A stretch of DNA of 64,000 bases. Origin: Pseudomonadota bacterium. GTDB lineage: Bacteria; Pseudomonadota; Alphaproteobacteria; Micavibrionales; UBA2020. The position numbers and the translations under genes were made by a program. This document shows, in pieces, positions 53,016 through 62,343 of this stretch. The first letter of the stretch is position 1; every line of letters begins with the position of its first letter. Location: positions 186,001-250,000 of the forward strand of contig JAJZVA010000001.1 of the NCBI GenBank assembly GCA_021845905.1, in the 5' to 3' direction. The notes below the pieces were generated by a model that had not been told where the DNA came from, made no database searches, and saw only the letters and a program-made list of their open reading frames with translations.

Positions 53016-56000
53016 ATGATCGAACCACGCCCTGCGGCGACCCGCGATGCTTCCAATAACCGGCACACCCTTTTCGGCATGCCGGAGGGGTACGATTCAG
53101 TCTTTTTGGGAAAGCTGGCGGAAAAAGCCGCACATCCTGTCATTCATGTCGCCGCTGACGATCTCCGCTTTGAGCAGATGCATGAAACTTTGCGCTTCTT
53201 CGCGCCGGGTGTGGAAGTGTTGCGCTTTCCGGCATGGGACTGCCTGCCCTATGATCGTATTTCCCCGACGTCCGAAGTCGTGGGCGAACGGCTGAAGACG
53301 CTCTCGCGCCTGATGCACCGGCAGGACGGTAAGCCGATTATTGTGCTGACCACCGTCTCGGCGATCATTCAGCGCGTGCCATCGCGCGACTTGCTCAAAA
53401 ATTCCGCCTTTTCTGCCAAGAAAGGCGGACGGCTCGACGTCCACGCGCTGCAAATTTTTCTCTCCGCCAACGGCTATCACCGCACGGAAACGGTGCGCGA
53501 GGCGGGAGAATTCGCCTTGCGCGGCGGGCTGATCGACATTTTTCCCGCCGGTTCCTCGGAGCCTTTGCGTATTGATCTCTTCGGCGACGAGATCGAGCAT
53601 ATCCGCGCCTTCGACGCTTTAAGCCAGCGCACCACCGAGGACAAAGACGCGCTTGACCTTTACGCCGTCTCCGAGGTTTTGCTGACGCCCGAAGCCATAG
53701 AGAACTTCCGCACAAAATACCGCGAACTCTTCGGCGCAGTGCGGAAAGAAGACGCTCTTTATGAATCGGTCAGCGAAGGCCGCAAATACGCGGGACTGGA
53801 ACATTGGCTACCGCTCTATTACGACCGACTTGAAACGCTGTTCGACTATGTGCCGCAAGCGACGGTCACGCTCGACAATCAGGCGGAACAGGCGCGCGAG
53901 ATGCGCCTCTCCCAAATTGAAGACCTTTATCAGGCGCGCGCTTCCATGCTCAAGGCGGAGCAGCGCGATACGCCCGCGCAATACCGCCCCGTTCCCGTCG
54001 CGCTGCTTTATCTGCCGCAGGCGGAATGGGAGAAAAAGCTATCAGATTACGAGACGATTGATTTCTCGCCGTTCGCGCCAGCACCGGAACAGGAAGATGC
54101 GGGCGGACGCAAGGGCCGCGACTTCGGGGACATTCGCGCACAATCCGGCGCCGATCTTTACGCCGTCATTGCTTCGCATATCAAGTCGCTGAATAAAAAA
54201 GTTTTGATTGCCGCCTATGGCAACGGCTCGCGCGACAGGTTGAAACATTTGCTGGAAGAGCAAGGGCTTTACACTTCGCCGAAATACGACCTTGCCATCC
54301 TCGGCCTCGAACACGGCTTTGAAACCGCCGACCTCGCCGTGCTGACGGAGCAGGACCTGCTGGGCGACCGTCTCTCGCGCACCGCCAAAAAGAAGAAAAA
54401 AAGCGATGCCTTCCTCTTCGAAATCAGCCAGCTGCATGAAGGCGACTACGTCGTCCATGAAGATCACGGCGTGGGGCAGTTCGAAAAGCTGGAAACCGTC
54501 GTCGTCGACAATATTCCGCACGACTGCCTGAAACTGATCTACGCGGGCGGCGATAAATTGTTCGTTCCGGTCGAAAACCTCGACGTCCTCTCGCGCTACG
54601 GCTCGGAAGAAGCGGGTGCGGCGCTCGACAAACTCGGCGGCGCGGCGTGGCAGGCGCGAAAAGCACGTGTCAAAAAAGATCTGCTCGCGCTTGCGAACGA
54701 ACTGCTTAAAATCGCCGCCGCGCGGATTTTGCGCCATTCCGATCCCATCACCCTCGCGCCTGAAATCTACGAGAAATTTTCCGCCGGTTTCCCCTATCCC
54801 GAAACGGAAGACCAGCAACGCGCCATCGAAGACGCGCTGCAAGACCTCGAAAAAGACGTGGCGATGGACAGGCTGGTCTGCGGCGACGTCGGCTTCGGCA
54901 AAACGGAAGTGGCCCTGCGCGCCGCCTCAGTCGCGGCTTTAAGCGGACATCAGGTCGCGCTGATCGCGCCCACCACGCTCCTCGCCCGCCAGCATTACCA
55001 GACATTCGTCAAACGCTTTCACGGCTTTCCGGTCAAAACCGCCCTGCTCTCGCGTTTCATTTCCGCGAAAGAAGCCGACCAAACCCGTGAAGATCTCGCC
55101 AAAGGCGAGGTCAACATCATTATAGGCACGCACGCGCTGCTCTCCGAGAAAATCAAGTTCAACAATCTCGGCCTGCTGATCGTCGACGAAGAACAAAAAT
55201 TCGGCGTCAAACAAAAAGAACGCCTGAAACAGCTGAAAGAAAACGTCCACGTGCTGACGCTCACCGCGACACCCATTCCGCGCACGCTGCAAATGGCGCT
55301 GACCGGCGTGCGCGAACTCAGTCTGATCGCCACCGCGCCGATCGACCGGCTCGCCGTGAAGACATTTGTTCTGCCGTTTGATCCTGTGGTGATCCGAGAC
55401 GCACTGATGCGCGAACACTACCGCGGCGGGCAATCCTTCTATGTCTGCCCGCGCATCTCGGATATAGCGGAACTAGAGAGCGAATTGCGCAAACTCGTGC
55501 CGGAGCTGAAACTCGTCGTCGCCCACGGGCAAATGGGCGCGGAAGAGATCGAGGAAAAGATGACAGCGTTTTACGACGGCGCGTTCGATGTTTTGCTCTC
55601 GACAACGATCGTTGAATCCGGCCTCGACATTCCCAATGCCAATACGATGATCATCCATCGCGCGGAAATGTTCGGCCTCGCCCAGCTTTACCAACTTCGC
55701 GGGCGCATCGGCCGCGCCAAGCAGCGCGCTTACGCTTATCTCACCTATGCGCAAAACAAAACACTGACCAAATCCGCTATCCAGCGCCTGCACGCCATCG
55801 AACAACTTGACAGCCTCGGCGCCGGGTTCCAGCTCGCCAGTCACGATCTCGATATCCGCGGCGCGGGCAATCTGCTCGGCGAAGAACAATCGGGCCATAT
55901 CCGCGAGATCGGTGTCGAGCTTTATCAGGAAATGCTGGAAGAAGCCGTCGCCACGGCGAAGCAAGGCGGAAAAATCATTCCGGAGGCCGATCACTGGTCG

Positions 56001-56441
56001 CCGCAGATCAACCTCGGCATGCCGGTGCTGATCCCGGAGAATTACATTCCCGATCTCAACCTCCGCCTTTCAATCTACCGCCGCATCGCCGAGCTTGCCG
56101 ACAAGCAGGAGATCGAAAGCTTCGCCGCCGAACTGATCGACCGGTTTGGCCCGCTGCCCGGTGATGTGGAAAACCTGCTCAAACTTGTGGAAATCAAGCA
56201 GCTTTGCCGTAGTGCGGGCGTGGCGCGCGTCGATGCGGGGCCAAAGGGCGCGCTGCTCGCATTCCACCAATCGACAAAGGTCAATATTAACAAACTGGTG
56301 CAATATATTTCAAAACAGCCCGGAACCGTCAAATTGCGCCCGGAAGACCAAAAACTCGTCGTCATCAAAGCCTGGGATGAACTGCCGCAGCGTCTGCGCG
56401 GCACACATAAGATTTTGAAAGAATTGACGGAACTTTGCTGA
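53016..56441 (+). CDS. mfd: Transcription-repair coupling factor Mfd
   Basis: A 1141-residue Mfd. It has the UvrB-homology module (about 1-340), an RNA-polymerase-interaction domain (about 455-540, H-E-G-D-Y-V-V-H-E-D-H-G-V-G-Q-F), SF2 translocase motifs including Walker A G623-D-V-G-F-G-K-T-E631, D-E-E-Q, T-A-T-P-I-P-R-T-L and Q-L-R-G-R-I-G-R. The C-terminal TRCF domain is intact. It removes stalled RNA polymerase and recruits UvrAB. The ATG at 53016 is preferred since GAGGG lies just upstream; in-frame ATGs at 52983 and 53001 are possible. The leader (52920-52982) contains a TA dinucleotide run. Confidence 0.97.
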   Translation: MIEPRPAATRDASNNRHTLFGMPEGYDSVFLGKLAEKAAHPVIHVAADDLRFEQMHETLRFFAPGVEVLRFPAWDCLPYDRISPTSEVVGERLKTLSRLMHRQDGKPIIVLTTVSAIIQRVPSRDLLKNSAFSAKKGGRLDVHALQIFLSANGYHRTETVREAGEFALRGGLIDIFPAGSSEPLRIDLFGDEIEHIRAFDALSQRTTEDKDALDLYAVSEVLLTPEAIENFRTKYRELFGAVRKEDALYESVSEGRKYAGLEHWLPLYYDRLETLFDYVPQATVTLDNQAEQAREMRLSQIEDLYQARASMLKAEQRDTPAQYRPVPVALLYLPQAEWEKKLSDYETIDFSPFAPAPEQEDAGGRKGRDFGDIRAQSGADLYAVIASHIKSLNKKVLIAAYGNGSRDRLKHLLEEQGLYTSPKYDLAILGLEHGFETADLAVLTEQDLLGDRLSRTAKKKKKSDAFLFEISQLHEGDYVVHEDHGVGQFEKLETVVVDNIPHDCLKLIYAGGDKLFVPVENLDVLSRYGSEEAGAALDKLGGAAWQARKARVKKDLLALANELLKIAAARILRHSDPITLAPEIYEKFSAGFPYPETEDQQRAIEDALQDLEKDVAMDRLVCGDVGFGKTEVALRAASVAALSGHQVALIAPTTLLARQHYQTFVKRFHGFPVKTALLSRFISAKEADQTREDLAKGEVNIIIGTHALLSEKIKFNNLGLLIVDEEQKFGVKQKERLKQLKENVHVLTLTATPIPRTLQMALTGVRELSLIATAPIDRLAVKTFVLPFDPVVIRDALMREHYRGGQSFYVCPRISDIAELESELRKLVPELKLVVAHGQMGAEEIEEKMTAFYDGAFDVLLSTTIVESGLDIPNANTMIIHRAEMFGLAQLYQLRGRIGRAKQRAYAYLTYAQNKTLTKSAIQRLHAIEQLDSLGAGFQLASHDLDIRGAGNLLGEEQSGHIREIGVELYQEMLEEAVATAKQGGKIIPEADHWSPQINLGMPVLIPENYIPDLNLRLSIYRRIAELADKQEIESFAAELIDRFGPLPGDVENLLKLVEIKQLCRSAGVARVDAGPKGALLAFHQSTKVNINKLVQYISKQPGTVKLRPEDQKLVVIKAWDELPQRLRGTHKILKELTELC

Positions 56442-56480
56442 TATGCCACTCTTGATTGCAGGAGTTCAAGGGAGAGTTTC

Positions 56481-56903
56481 ATGAGCAGAGATTACGCACT
56501 GTCACGGGTCAAGGACGCGCTGGAAAAATCAGGCGGCAATCATCTCAAGGCGCAACGCCTCCTGATGTCGTGGCTGGAGAAAGATCAGAGCCTGCTCTAC
56601 GGCCTCGTCAGCCCGCACATGCACAGCATCATCGTGCACGCGCTTGTCCATGTCGATCAGCCGGAAAAGAAAAACGCGCCGAAGAAAATCAATCCCGAAG
56701 AGCACGACATCGACGACTTCGGCAACGCCCTGCTCGAATCCCTGCGCGGCAAGGGCGAACCCACCGGCAACTTCGGCGAAGCGACGCCCCGCGGCGTCAA
56801 CAAACCCGGCAAAGCCTCCAAGGCGCACGTCGACGCGATCAACACGCTCGTCACCGCCAGCCGCGACAAAAGCAAATCCGGCGGCGGAAAAAGCAAGAAA
56901 TAA
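56481..56903 (+). CDS. Hypothetical protein between mfd and polA, 140 aa
   Basis: Family not named with confidence. Residues 1-58 are a well-formed helical domain: Y-A-L-S-R-V-K-D-A-L-E-K-S-G-G-N, L-M-S-W-L-E-K-D-Q-S-L-L-Y-G-L-V, H-M-H-S-I-I-V. The rest is a low-complexity charged linker with a Gly/Lys tail ending G-G-G-K-S-K-K. The ATG is preceded by GGGAGA. It lies 39 bp downstream of mfd and may be cotranscribed with it. Confidence 0.65.
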   Translation: MSRDYALSRVKDALEKSGGNHLKAQRLLMSWLEKDQSLLYGLVSPHMHSIIVHALVHVDQPEKKNAPKKINPEEHDIDDFGNALLESLRGKGEPTGNFGEATPRGVNKPGKASKAHVDAINTLVTASRDKSKSGGGKSKK

Positions 56904-56991
56904 TCGCATAAAATAGCCCTAGACTCACGCGCCCGTGACGTGCATTTTATTGTGTATGATCAGCACATATGCACTACGGAAGGCCGCGCCC

Positions 56992-59766
56992 ATGGACGAA
57001 AACGACCGTAAAAACGAACTGTTCCTCATCGACGGCTCGGGGTTTATCTTCCGCGCCTATCACGCCCTGCCGCCGCTCAACCGCCCCGACGGCACGCCGG
57101 TCAACGCCGTGCTCGGCTTCACCAACATGCTGGTAAAGCTCATCACCGACATGCACGTGCCGAACATCGCGGTGATCTTCGACGCCGCGCGCAAGAACTT
57201 CCGCAACGACATCTATCCCCGATATAAAGCCAACCGCGATGAAACGCCGGAAGACCTCATTCCGCAATTCCCGCTCATCCGCGAAGCGACGGAAGCTTTT
57301 TCCATCCCGGCCATCGAGATGGAAGGCTTCGAGGCCGACGACCTGATCGCCACCTACGCCCGCCTTGCGCATGAAAAAGGCCACCCTGTCGCCATCGTTT
57401 CGTCCGACAAAGACCTGATGCAGCTGGTGCGCCCAGGCGTGCGGATGATCGACCCGATGAAATACAAAGACATCGGCGAAAACGAAGTGCTGGAAAAATT
57501 CGGCGTCACGCCCGACAAGGTGGTGGACGTGCAGGCGCTCGCTGGCGACAGCATAGACAACGTTCCCGGCGTACCCGGCATCGGCATCAAGACGGCGGCG
57601 CTGCTGATAAACGAATACGGCGACCTTGAAACGCTCTTGCAACGCGCGGGCGAGATCAAGCAACCCAAGCGCCGCGAAGCGCTGATCGAGAATGCCGAAC
57701 TCGCGCGCATCTCGAAAAAACTGGTGAAGCTGGACGACCGCGCGAAAGTGCCGGTCGGCCTCGCCGACCTTAAGGTGAAAAAGCCGGACACGGCCCGGCT
57801 CTTCGCGTTTTTGCAGGAACAGGGTTTCCGCAGCGTGCTGGCGCGAATGGAAAGGAAGTTCGGCGCGACGAACGACGAAACTCCCGCAGCGCCAGCCCCC
57901 GTCAAAACAGAAAAAGCGCAAGGCTATGAACTTGTCCAAACCGAAGCCGCGCTTAAAAAATGGATCGACATGGCGGTCGAGGCCGGCGCGGTCGCGGTCG
58001 ATACGGAGACGACGTCTCTCACGCCTGCAGGCGCGAAACTGGTCGGCATTTCAATGTCCACGGCGGCGGGCAACGGCTGTTACATTCCGTTGCAACACCG
58101 CACCCCCGAGGGCTACAGCGAAAGCTTCGATTTTTCGATGAAGGAAAAGGAACCGGAGCCGGAACTCATCCAAATCCCGATCGAAAAGGCGATGAAACTG
58201 CTGAAGCCCATGCTTGAAGACGAGAGTGTCCTCAAAATCGGCCACAATATAAAATATGACATGCAGATGTTCTTCCCCTACGGCATTAAAATCGCGCCGG
58301 TGGACGACACGATGCTACTCTCCTACGTGCTGGATGGCACGCAGCACGGCCACGGGATGGACGAGCTCGCGCAAACATTCCTCAATCACGAGACGATCAA
58401 ATACGAAGACGTCTGCGGCAAAGGCAAGGCGCAGGTGACGTTCGACCTCGTGCCTCTCGACAAGGCTTTGAGCTACGCCGCCGAGGATGCGGACATCACG
58501 CTCCAGCTACACAAAATGTTCAAGCCACGCCTTGCGCGGGAGCAGATGGCGACGGTCTATGAAACACTGGAGCGCCCGCTTAGCACGATGATCGCGGAAA
58601 TGGAATATAACGGCATCAAAATCGATGTGGCAGAGCTGAAACGTCTCAGCAACTCCTTTGCCAGACAACTCGCGGAACATGAGAAAAAGATTTACGATCT
58701 CGCCGGGCTCAGCTTCAATATCGCCTCGCCGAAGCAGCTGGGTGACGTTTTGTTCGGCGCGCTCGGCCTCGAAGGCGGCAAAAAAACCAAAACCGGAAGC
58801 TGGTCGACAAGCGCGGATGCGCTGGAACAGCTCACGGGCAACGAGATCGTCGATAAAATTCTCGAATGGCGCGGGCTTTCGAAACTGAAAAGCACCTATG
58901 CCGATGCCCTGCCCCAAGCCATCACGCCGCGCACGGGGCGCATCCATACGTCGTTTTCCATGGCAGGAACGAACACGGGACGGCTCGCGTCGTCAGACCC
59001 GAACCTGCAAAACATTCCCATCCGCACCGACGACGGAAAGAAAATCCGCGCTGCCTTCATCCCCGAAGAAGGATATGAACTGCTCTCCGCGGACTACAGC
59101 CAGGTGGAACTGCGCCTCGCCGCGGAACTCGGCGACATCAAGGCGCTCAAACAGGCCTTTCATGACGGCATGGACATTCACGCCGCGACGGCATCGCAAG
59201 TGTTCGACGTGCCCCTTGACCAAATGACGCCGGAAATCCGCCGCAGCGCGAAAGCCGTCAACTTCGGCATCATCTACGGCATCAGCGGATTTGGCCTCGC
59301 AAAACAACTCGGCATTTCGCCCGCCGAAGCGTCGGACTACATCAAAAAATATCTCGCGCGCTTCCCCGAACTGCAAAGATTCATGGACGAAGCGAAAGAG
59401 TACGCGAAAAAGCACGGCTACGTGAAGACGTTCTACGGTCGCAAATGCTTCATCTACGGCATCAACGACAAAGGCCCGATGAAGAGCTTCGCCGAACGTC
59501 AGGCGATCAACGCGCCCCTGCAGGGCACGGCAGCGGATATCATGAAGCGCGCCATGATCGCCCTCCGCCCCGCGCTCGCCGAGGCAAAACTCGGCGCGAA
59601 GATGTTGCTACAAGTGCATGACGAACTCTTGTTCGAGGTTCCGGTGAAAGAAAAAGCCGAGACAGAAGCGCTGGTGAAAAAGATCATGGAGAGTGCTGGA
59701 TTGGGCATCGGCGTACCGCTCGAAGTCGGCACCGGTTGGGGCAAGAATTGGGCCGAGGCGCATTGA
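56992..59766 (+). CDS. polA: DNA polymerase I
   Basis: A 924-residue Pol I with three modules. The 5'-3' exonuclease/FEN domain is at 1-300. The 3'-5' exonuclease (about 310-510) retains the metal site A-V-D-T-E-T-T and H-N-I-K-Y-D, so proofreading looks intact. The polymerase (520-924) has D701-Y-S-Q-V-E-L-R, R-R-S-A-K-A-V-N-F-G-I-I-Y-G and H876-D-E878. It fills gaps and removes RNA primers. The start at 56992 follows GGAAGG; the upstream ATG at 56935 would add a non-conserved 19-residue extension. Confidence 0.97.
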   Translation: MDENDRKNELFLIDGSGFIFRAYHALPPLNRPDGTPVNAVLGFTNMLVKLITDMHVPNIAVIFDAARKNFRNDIYPRYKANRDETPEDLIPQFPLIREATEAFSIPAIEMEGFEADDLIATYARLAHEKGHPVAIVSSDKDLMQLVRPGVRMIDPMKYKDIGENEVLEKFGVTPDKVVDVQALAGDSIDNVPGVPGIGIKTAALLINEYGDLETLLQRAGEIKQPKRREALIENAELARISKKLVKLDDRAKVPVGLADLKVKKPDTARLFAFLQEQGFRSVLARMERKFGATNDETPAAPAPVKTEKAQGYELVQTEAALKKWIDMAVEAGAVAVDTETTSLTPAGAKLVGISMSTAAGNGCYIPLQHRTPEGYSESFDFSMKEKEPEPELIQIPIEKAMKLLKPMLEDESVLKIGHNIKYDMQMFFPYGIKIAPVDDTMLLSYVLDGTQHGHGMDELAQTFLNHETIKYEDVCGKGKAQVTFDLVPLDKALSYAAEDADITLQLHKMFKPRLAREQMATVYETLERPLSTMIAEMEYNGIKIDVAELKRLSNSFARQLAEHEKKIYDLAGLSFNIASPKQLGDVLFGALGLEGGKKTKTGSWSTSADALEQLTGNEIVDKILEWRGLSKLKSTYADALPQAITPRTGRIHTSFSMAGTNTGRLASSDPNLQNIPIRTDDGKKIRAAFIPEEGYELLSADYSQVELRLAAELGDIKALKQAFHDGMDIHAATASQVFDVPLDQMTPEIRRSAKAVNFGIIYGISGFGLAKQLGISPAEASDYIKKYLARFPELQRFMDEAKEYAKKHGYVKTFYGRKCFIYGINDKGPMKSFAERQAINAPLQGTAADIMKRAMIALRPALAEAKLGAKMLLQVHDELLFEVPVKEKAETEALVKKIMESAGLGIGVPLEVGTGWGKNWAEAH

Positions 59767-59767
59767 G

Positions 59768-59866
59768 ATGAATACGCAAAGCGTAGGATATTATTTAGAT
59801 ATTGGTAGCGCAGTATCTGCTATTATAGCAGCGATCTTCTGGTTTATATCCGCCTATGGCAAATAG
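59768..59866 (+). CDS. Tiny single-helix membrane ORF, 32 aa
   Basis: ATG one base after the polA stop opens a 32-codon frame whose product is a single hydrophobic segment: L-D-I-G-S-A-V-S-A-I-I-A-A-I-F-W-F-I-S-A-Y-G. The length, the I-A-A-I-F-W-F-x-S-A pattern and the short polar ends resemble bacterial one-pass mini-proteins. A GAGG lies 10 bases before the ATG, inside polA. It is too short for statistical coding tests; the evidence is composition and tight spacing to polA. Confidence 0.45.
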   Translation: MNTQSVGYYLDIGSAVSAIIAAIFWFISAYGK

Positions 59867-59903
59867 CCGCCGATGTCAACATATTGGGATAAAACACCGC
59901 CCC

Positions 59904-60017
59904 ATGATCCTTTTTTATAAAGCCATTAAATTTTCTGCATCAATGAATAGATATGCCTCATTTTTTAGTGGAGTTTCCGCACTTTGCATCGCAATAAAAT
60001 TATTTGTATATAAATAG
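59904..60017 (+). CDS. Second tiny hydrophobic ORF, 37 aa (weak)
   Basis: A 37-codon frame (ATG 59904, or an internal ATG at 59943) encoding a basic amphipathic start and one hydrophobic segment F-F-S-G-V-S-A-L-C-I-A-I-K-L-F-V-Y. No good ribosome site. It lies between the 32-codon ORF and the cupin gene, in AT-rich sequence. Without conservation data it may be chance. Confidence 0.3.
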   Translation: MILFYKAIKFSASMNRYASFFSGVSALCIAIKLFVYK

Positions 60018-60029
60018 AGGAGAAAAACC

Positions 60030-60461
60030 ATGACCAACACATCTACCCGATCAAAAGCCAACCCGAAAAAAGGTTTCCACGACAACATCGAAAAGCTGAC
60101 CGAAGAGAACACGGATTTCCGCCGCGTGCTGTATACGGGGCGCAATATCCAGCTTGTCCTCATGACCCTGCCCGCCGGATGCGATATCGGCGCGGAGGTG
60201 CATGACGACCGCGACCAGTTCTTCCGCATCGAAAAAGGTTCGGGCGAAGTGTGGATCGACGGCGCATGCAACAAGGTGAAAGCCGACGACGCGGTGATCG
60301 TTCCGCAGGGCGCGGAACATAACGTCATCAACACTGGCAAAGAGCCGCTCCACCTTTACACCATCTACGGCCCGCCCGAGCATATCGACGGCACGATCCA
60401 CAAAACCAAAGACGACGCCGAAGCCAGCCACGAACATTTCGACGGCAAGACGACGGAATAG
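60030..60461 (+). CDS. Cupin-domain protein
   Basis: A 143-residue single-domain cupin. Motif 1 is G-C-D-I-G-A-E-V-H-D-D-R-D-Q-F-F-R-I-E-K-G-S-G; motif 2 is I-V-P-Q-G-A-E-H-N-V-I-N-T. The two His and one Gln/Glu form the metal site. Substrate unknown: such proteins act as isomerases, epimerases or small-molecule sensors. AGAGGAG precedes the ATG. It is followed by a REP-like palindrome and then an aldo/keto reductase. Confidence 0.85.
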   Translation: MTNTSTRSKANPKKGFHDNIEKLTEENTDFRRVLYTGRNIQLVLMTLPAGCDIGAEVHDDRDQFFRIEKGSGEVWIDGACNKVKADDAVIVPQGAEHNVINTGKEPLHLYTIYGPPEHIDGTIHKTKDDAEASHEHFDGKTTE

Positions 60462-60588
60462 ACCAAAACACCTCACGCCCGCGCAGCTTCGTTGCAATTT
60501 TTATTGCCAGCGGAACTGGCGGCGGGTATCCGGAAGGCCGTCCGGCCGTCTTATAGAGACTCACGAGACGCGCGGACGCGCTACCGGA

Positions 60589-60607
60589 CCCCCGCGCAAG
60601 GCGGGGG
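60589..60607. repeat. REP-like GC palindrome
   Basis: CCCCCGC (60589-60595) and GCGGGGG (60601-60607) form a hairpin with a short GCAAG loop, in the context CGGA-palindrome-TGACA. It lies in the 173-bp cupin/reductase gap, next to a second small palindrome GGCCG-TC-CGGCC (about 60537-60548). The shape matches interspersed extragenic palindromes known in many alphaproteobacteria; no second copy is seen in the window. Confidence 0.55.
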
Positions 60608-60634
60608 TGACAAAACAGGGAAAAGAGGAGAAAC

Positions 60635-61468
60635 ATGATCACCATCACCGCACAAGGAAAACAAATCCCCGCCCTCGGCTTCGGCACGTACAAGCTGAAG
60701 GGAAACTCGGGACAAAGCGCCATTGAAAAGGCGATCGAAACCGGCTACCGGCATATCGACACGGCGCAATTCTACGACAACGAGGCGGACGTCGGCGCCG
60801 CGGTCGCGGCGGGCGGCATCCCGCGCGAAGATATTTTCATCACCACCAAAATCTGGCCGGACAACGCCGCCGAGGGCAAACTGCAAAAATCCTTCGACGA
60901 AAGCCTCAAAAAACTGAAGACCGATTACGTCGACCTGTTGCTGATCCACTGGCCGTCGTCGCCCGCGCCCTTCGCGGAGCAAATGAAGGCGTTGCAATCC
61001 GTGCAAGCCGCGGGGAAAGCGAAGCTGATCGGCATTTCAAACTTCACCGTCGCGCAGACCAGAGAGGTCGTTGAAACGCTCGGCGCGCCCCTCGCCGCCA
61101 ATCAGGTGGAATATCACCCTTATCTTTCACAAAAGCCGCTGCTCGATTATCTGCGCGCCAGCGGCATGTTCCTCACCGCCTATTGCCCCGTCGCGCAAGG
61201 CAAGGTGGCGAAAGATCCCGTCATAGGCAAAATCGCCAATGCCCACGGCAAAACGACGGGGCAGGTTACGCTGCGCTGGCTGATCCAGCAGGACGGCGTC
61301 GCCGCCATCCCCAAGGCGGGCAGCGAGAATCATATCCGCGAAAATTTCGACATTTTCGATTTCACGTTGTCAGACGATGAGATGAAACAAATCTCCGCCC
61401 TCGCCCGCCCGGACGGCCGCATCGTCAATCCCGTCGGCATCGCGCCGAAGTGGGATAAGGCCGCATAG
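60635..61468 (+). CDS. Aldo/keto reductase
   Basis: A 277-residue NADPH-dependent AKR with the complete catalytic tetrad D42, Y47, K72 and H105, the G-F-G-T-Y-K-L start, and the cofactor end I-P-K-A-G-S-E-N-H-I-R-E-N. It resembles 2,5-diketo-D-gluconate reductase/methylglyoxal-reductase types (AKR5 group), which reduce small aldehydes and keto sugars. GAGGAGAAAC precedes the ATG. The natural substrate is not evident. The 203 bp after it carry a CtrA-like box but no gene. Confidence 0.92.
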   Translation: MITITAQGKQIPALGFGTYKLKGNSGQSAIEKAIETGYRHIDTAQFYDNEADVGAAVAAGGIPREDIFITTKIWPDNAAEGKLQKSFDESLKKLKTDYVDLLLIHWPSSPAPFAEQMKALQSVQAAGKAKLIGISNFTVAQTREVVETLGAPLAANQVEYHPYLSQKPLLDYLRASGMFLTAYCPVAQGKVAKDPVIGKIANAHGKTTGQVTLRWLIQQDGVAAIPKAGSENHIRENFDIFDFTLSDDEMKQISALARPDGRIVNPVGIAPKWDKAA

Positions 61469-61615
61469 CCCGCGAAGCATAATCCCGCGCCGCAACAATT
61501 TCATATTGCACCGCACCATTTTCGACACGCGGAAAGCTCTTCTACAGCGCACCTTTATACGCGCCTCGTTCCTGCGGCTTGTGTAGATATTTGATATCGC
61601 CCCGCTAATTTCCCA

Positions 61616-61630
61616 TTAACCGTAGATTAA
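61616..61630. promoter_or_regulatory. CtrA-type box TTAA-N7-TTAA
   Basis: TTAACCGTAGATTAA at 61616-61630, continued by C, is a full match to the TTAA-N7-TTAA(C) site of the alphaproteobacterial cell-cycle regulator CtrA. It lies 41 bp before the start of the lipoprotein gene at 61672, a normal position for CtrA control. Confidence 0.55.
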
Positions 61631-61671
61631 CATAATAGTGAGATGATATAAGTGTACTCATAGGTTGTTTA

Positions 61672-62262
61672 ATGAGGCGGAAAGTTATGCGGGAACAAAC
61701 CGTAAACGCATGTTCTGAAAACTACGAGGCGAAAGTTTTATTCAAAAAAATAAGAGTTCTTGCCACAGCCGCGCTTGTACTTTTTTTAACCTCCTGCATC
61801 CCCGTCGGCGACCAGCAGATCAATTCGAATCTCTTTAAAAACAAGCAGGACATGGAGCAACGCGCGTCGGAGCTTCATCCCGGCATGTCAGAAGCCGACG
61901 TTTTCAAGAAAATCTGCATCGCCAAGGATAAATTCTCGCACATGAGCCTGCCGGAGGTGCAGACAAGCCTCTACGGCAACTCCATTGTGCAAGGCTCGCC
62001 GCAACAGCTGGAAAAGTTCCGTCGCGTGCTCATGACCTATCAGGGTTATTACCTGCCTTATTCCAACATCAACGACAGCGGCTCGCTGGGGTTCGGCTCG
62101 CTGCGGGTCAACAAGACGGGGTACGTGCTCAAGCTCGTGCTGATTTTCGAGCATGGCAGGCTCCTGCAAGCCTCGGTCGACGGCAATCAGGACGTCAACC
62201 AATATCAGGATAAATCGCTTTTCAACGTTCTCCTGCAGCGCACGACCGGCGTAAGCTTTTAA
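61672..62262 (+). CDS. Hypothetical lipoprotein, possibly CtrA-controlled
   Basis: A 196-residue product (191 if the ATG at 61687 is used). After a polar lead comes K-K-I-R, a hydrophobic stretch A-T-A-A-L-V-L-F and lipobox L-T-S-C42. The mature part has a helical region with L-H-P-G-M-S-E-A-D-V-F-K-K-I-C, similar in style to SmpA/OmlA-type small lipoproteins, then a beta region with Y-V-L-K-L-V-L-I-F-E-H-G-R-L. No family is assigned. The unusually long polar lead before the signal favours the later start. Confidence 0.7.
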   Translation: MRRKVMREQTVNACSENYEAKVLFKKIRVLATAALVLFLTSCIPVGDQQINSNLFKNKQDMEQRASELHPGMSEADVFKKICIAKDKFSHMSLPEVQTSLYGNSIVQGSPQQLEKFRRVLMTYQGYYLPYSNINDSGSLGFGSLRVNKTGYVLKLVLIFEHGRLLQASVDGNQDVNQYQDKSLFNVLLQRTTGVSF

Positions 62263-62343
62263 ATTCCATAATCTACAAAATCCGATATTTTTCCCGCGCC
62301 GTTGCGCGCACGGCAAATAAACGTCCGGATCCATGAATCTTTA

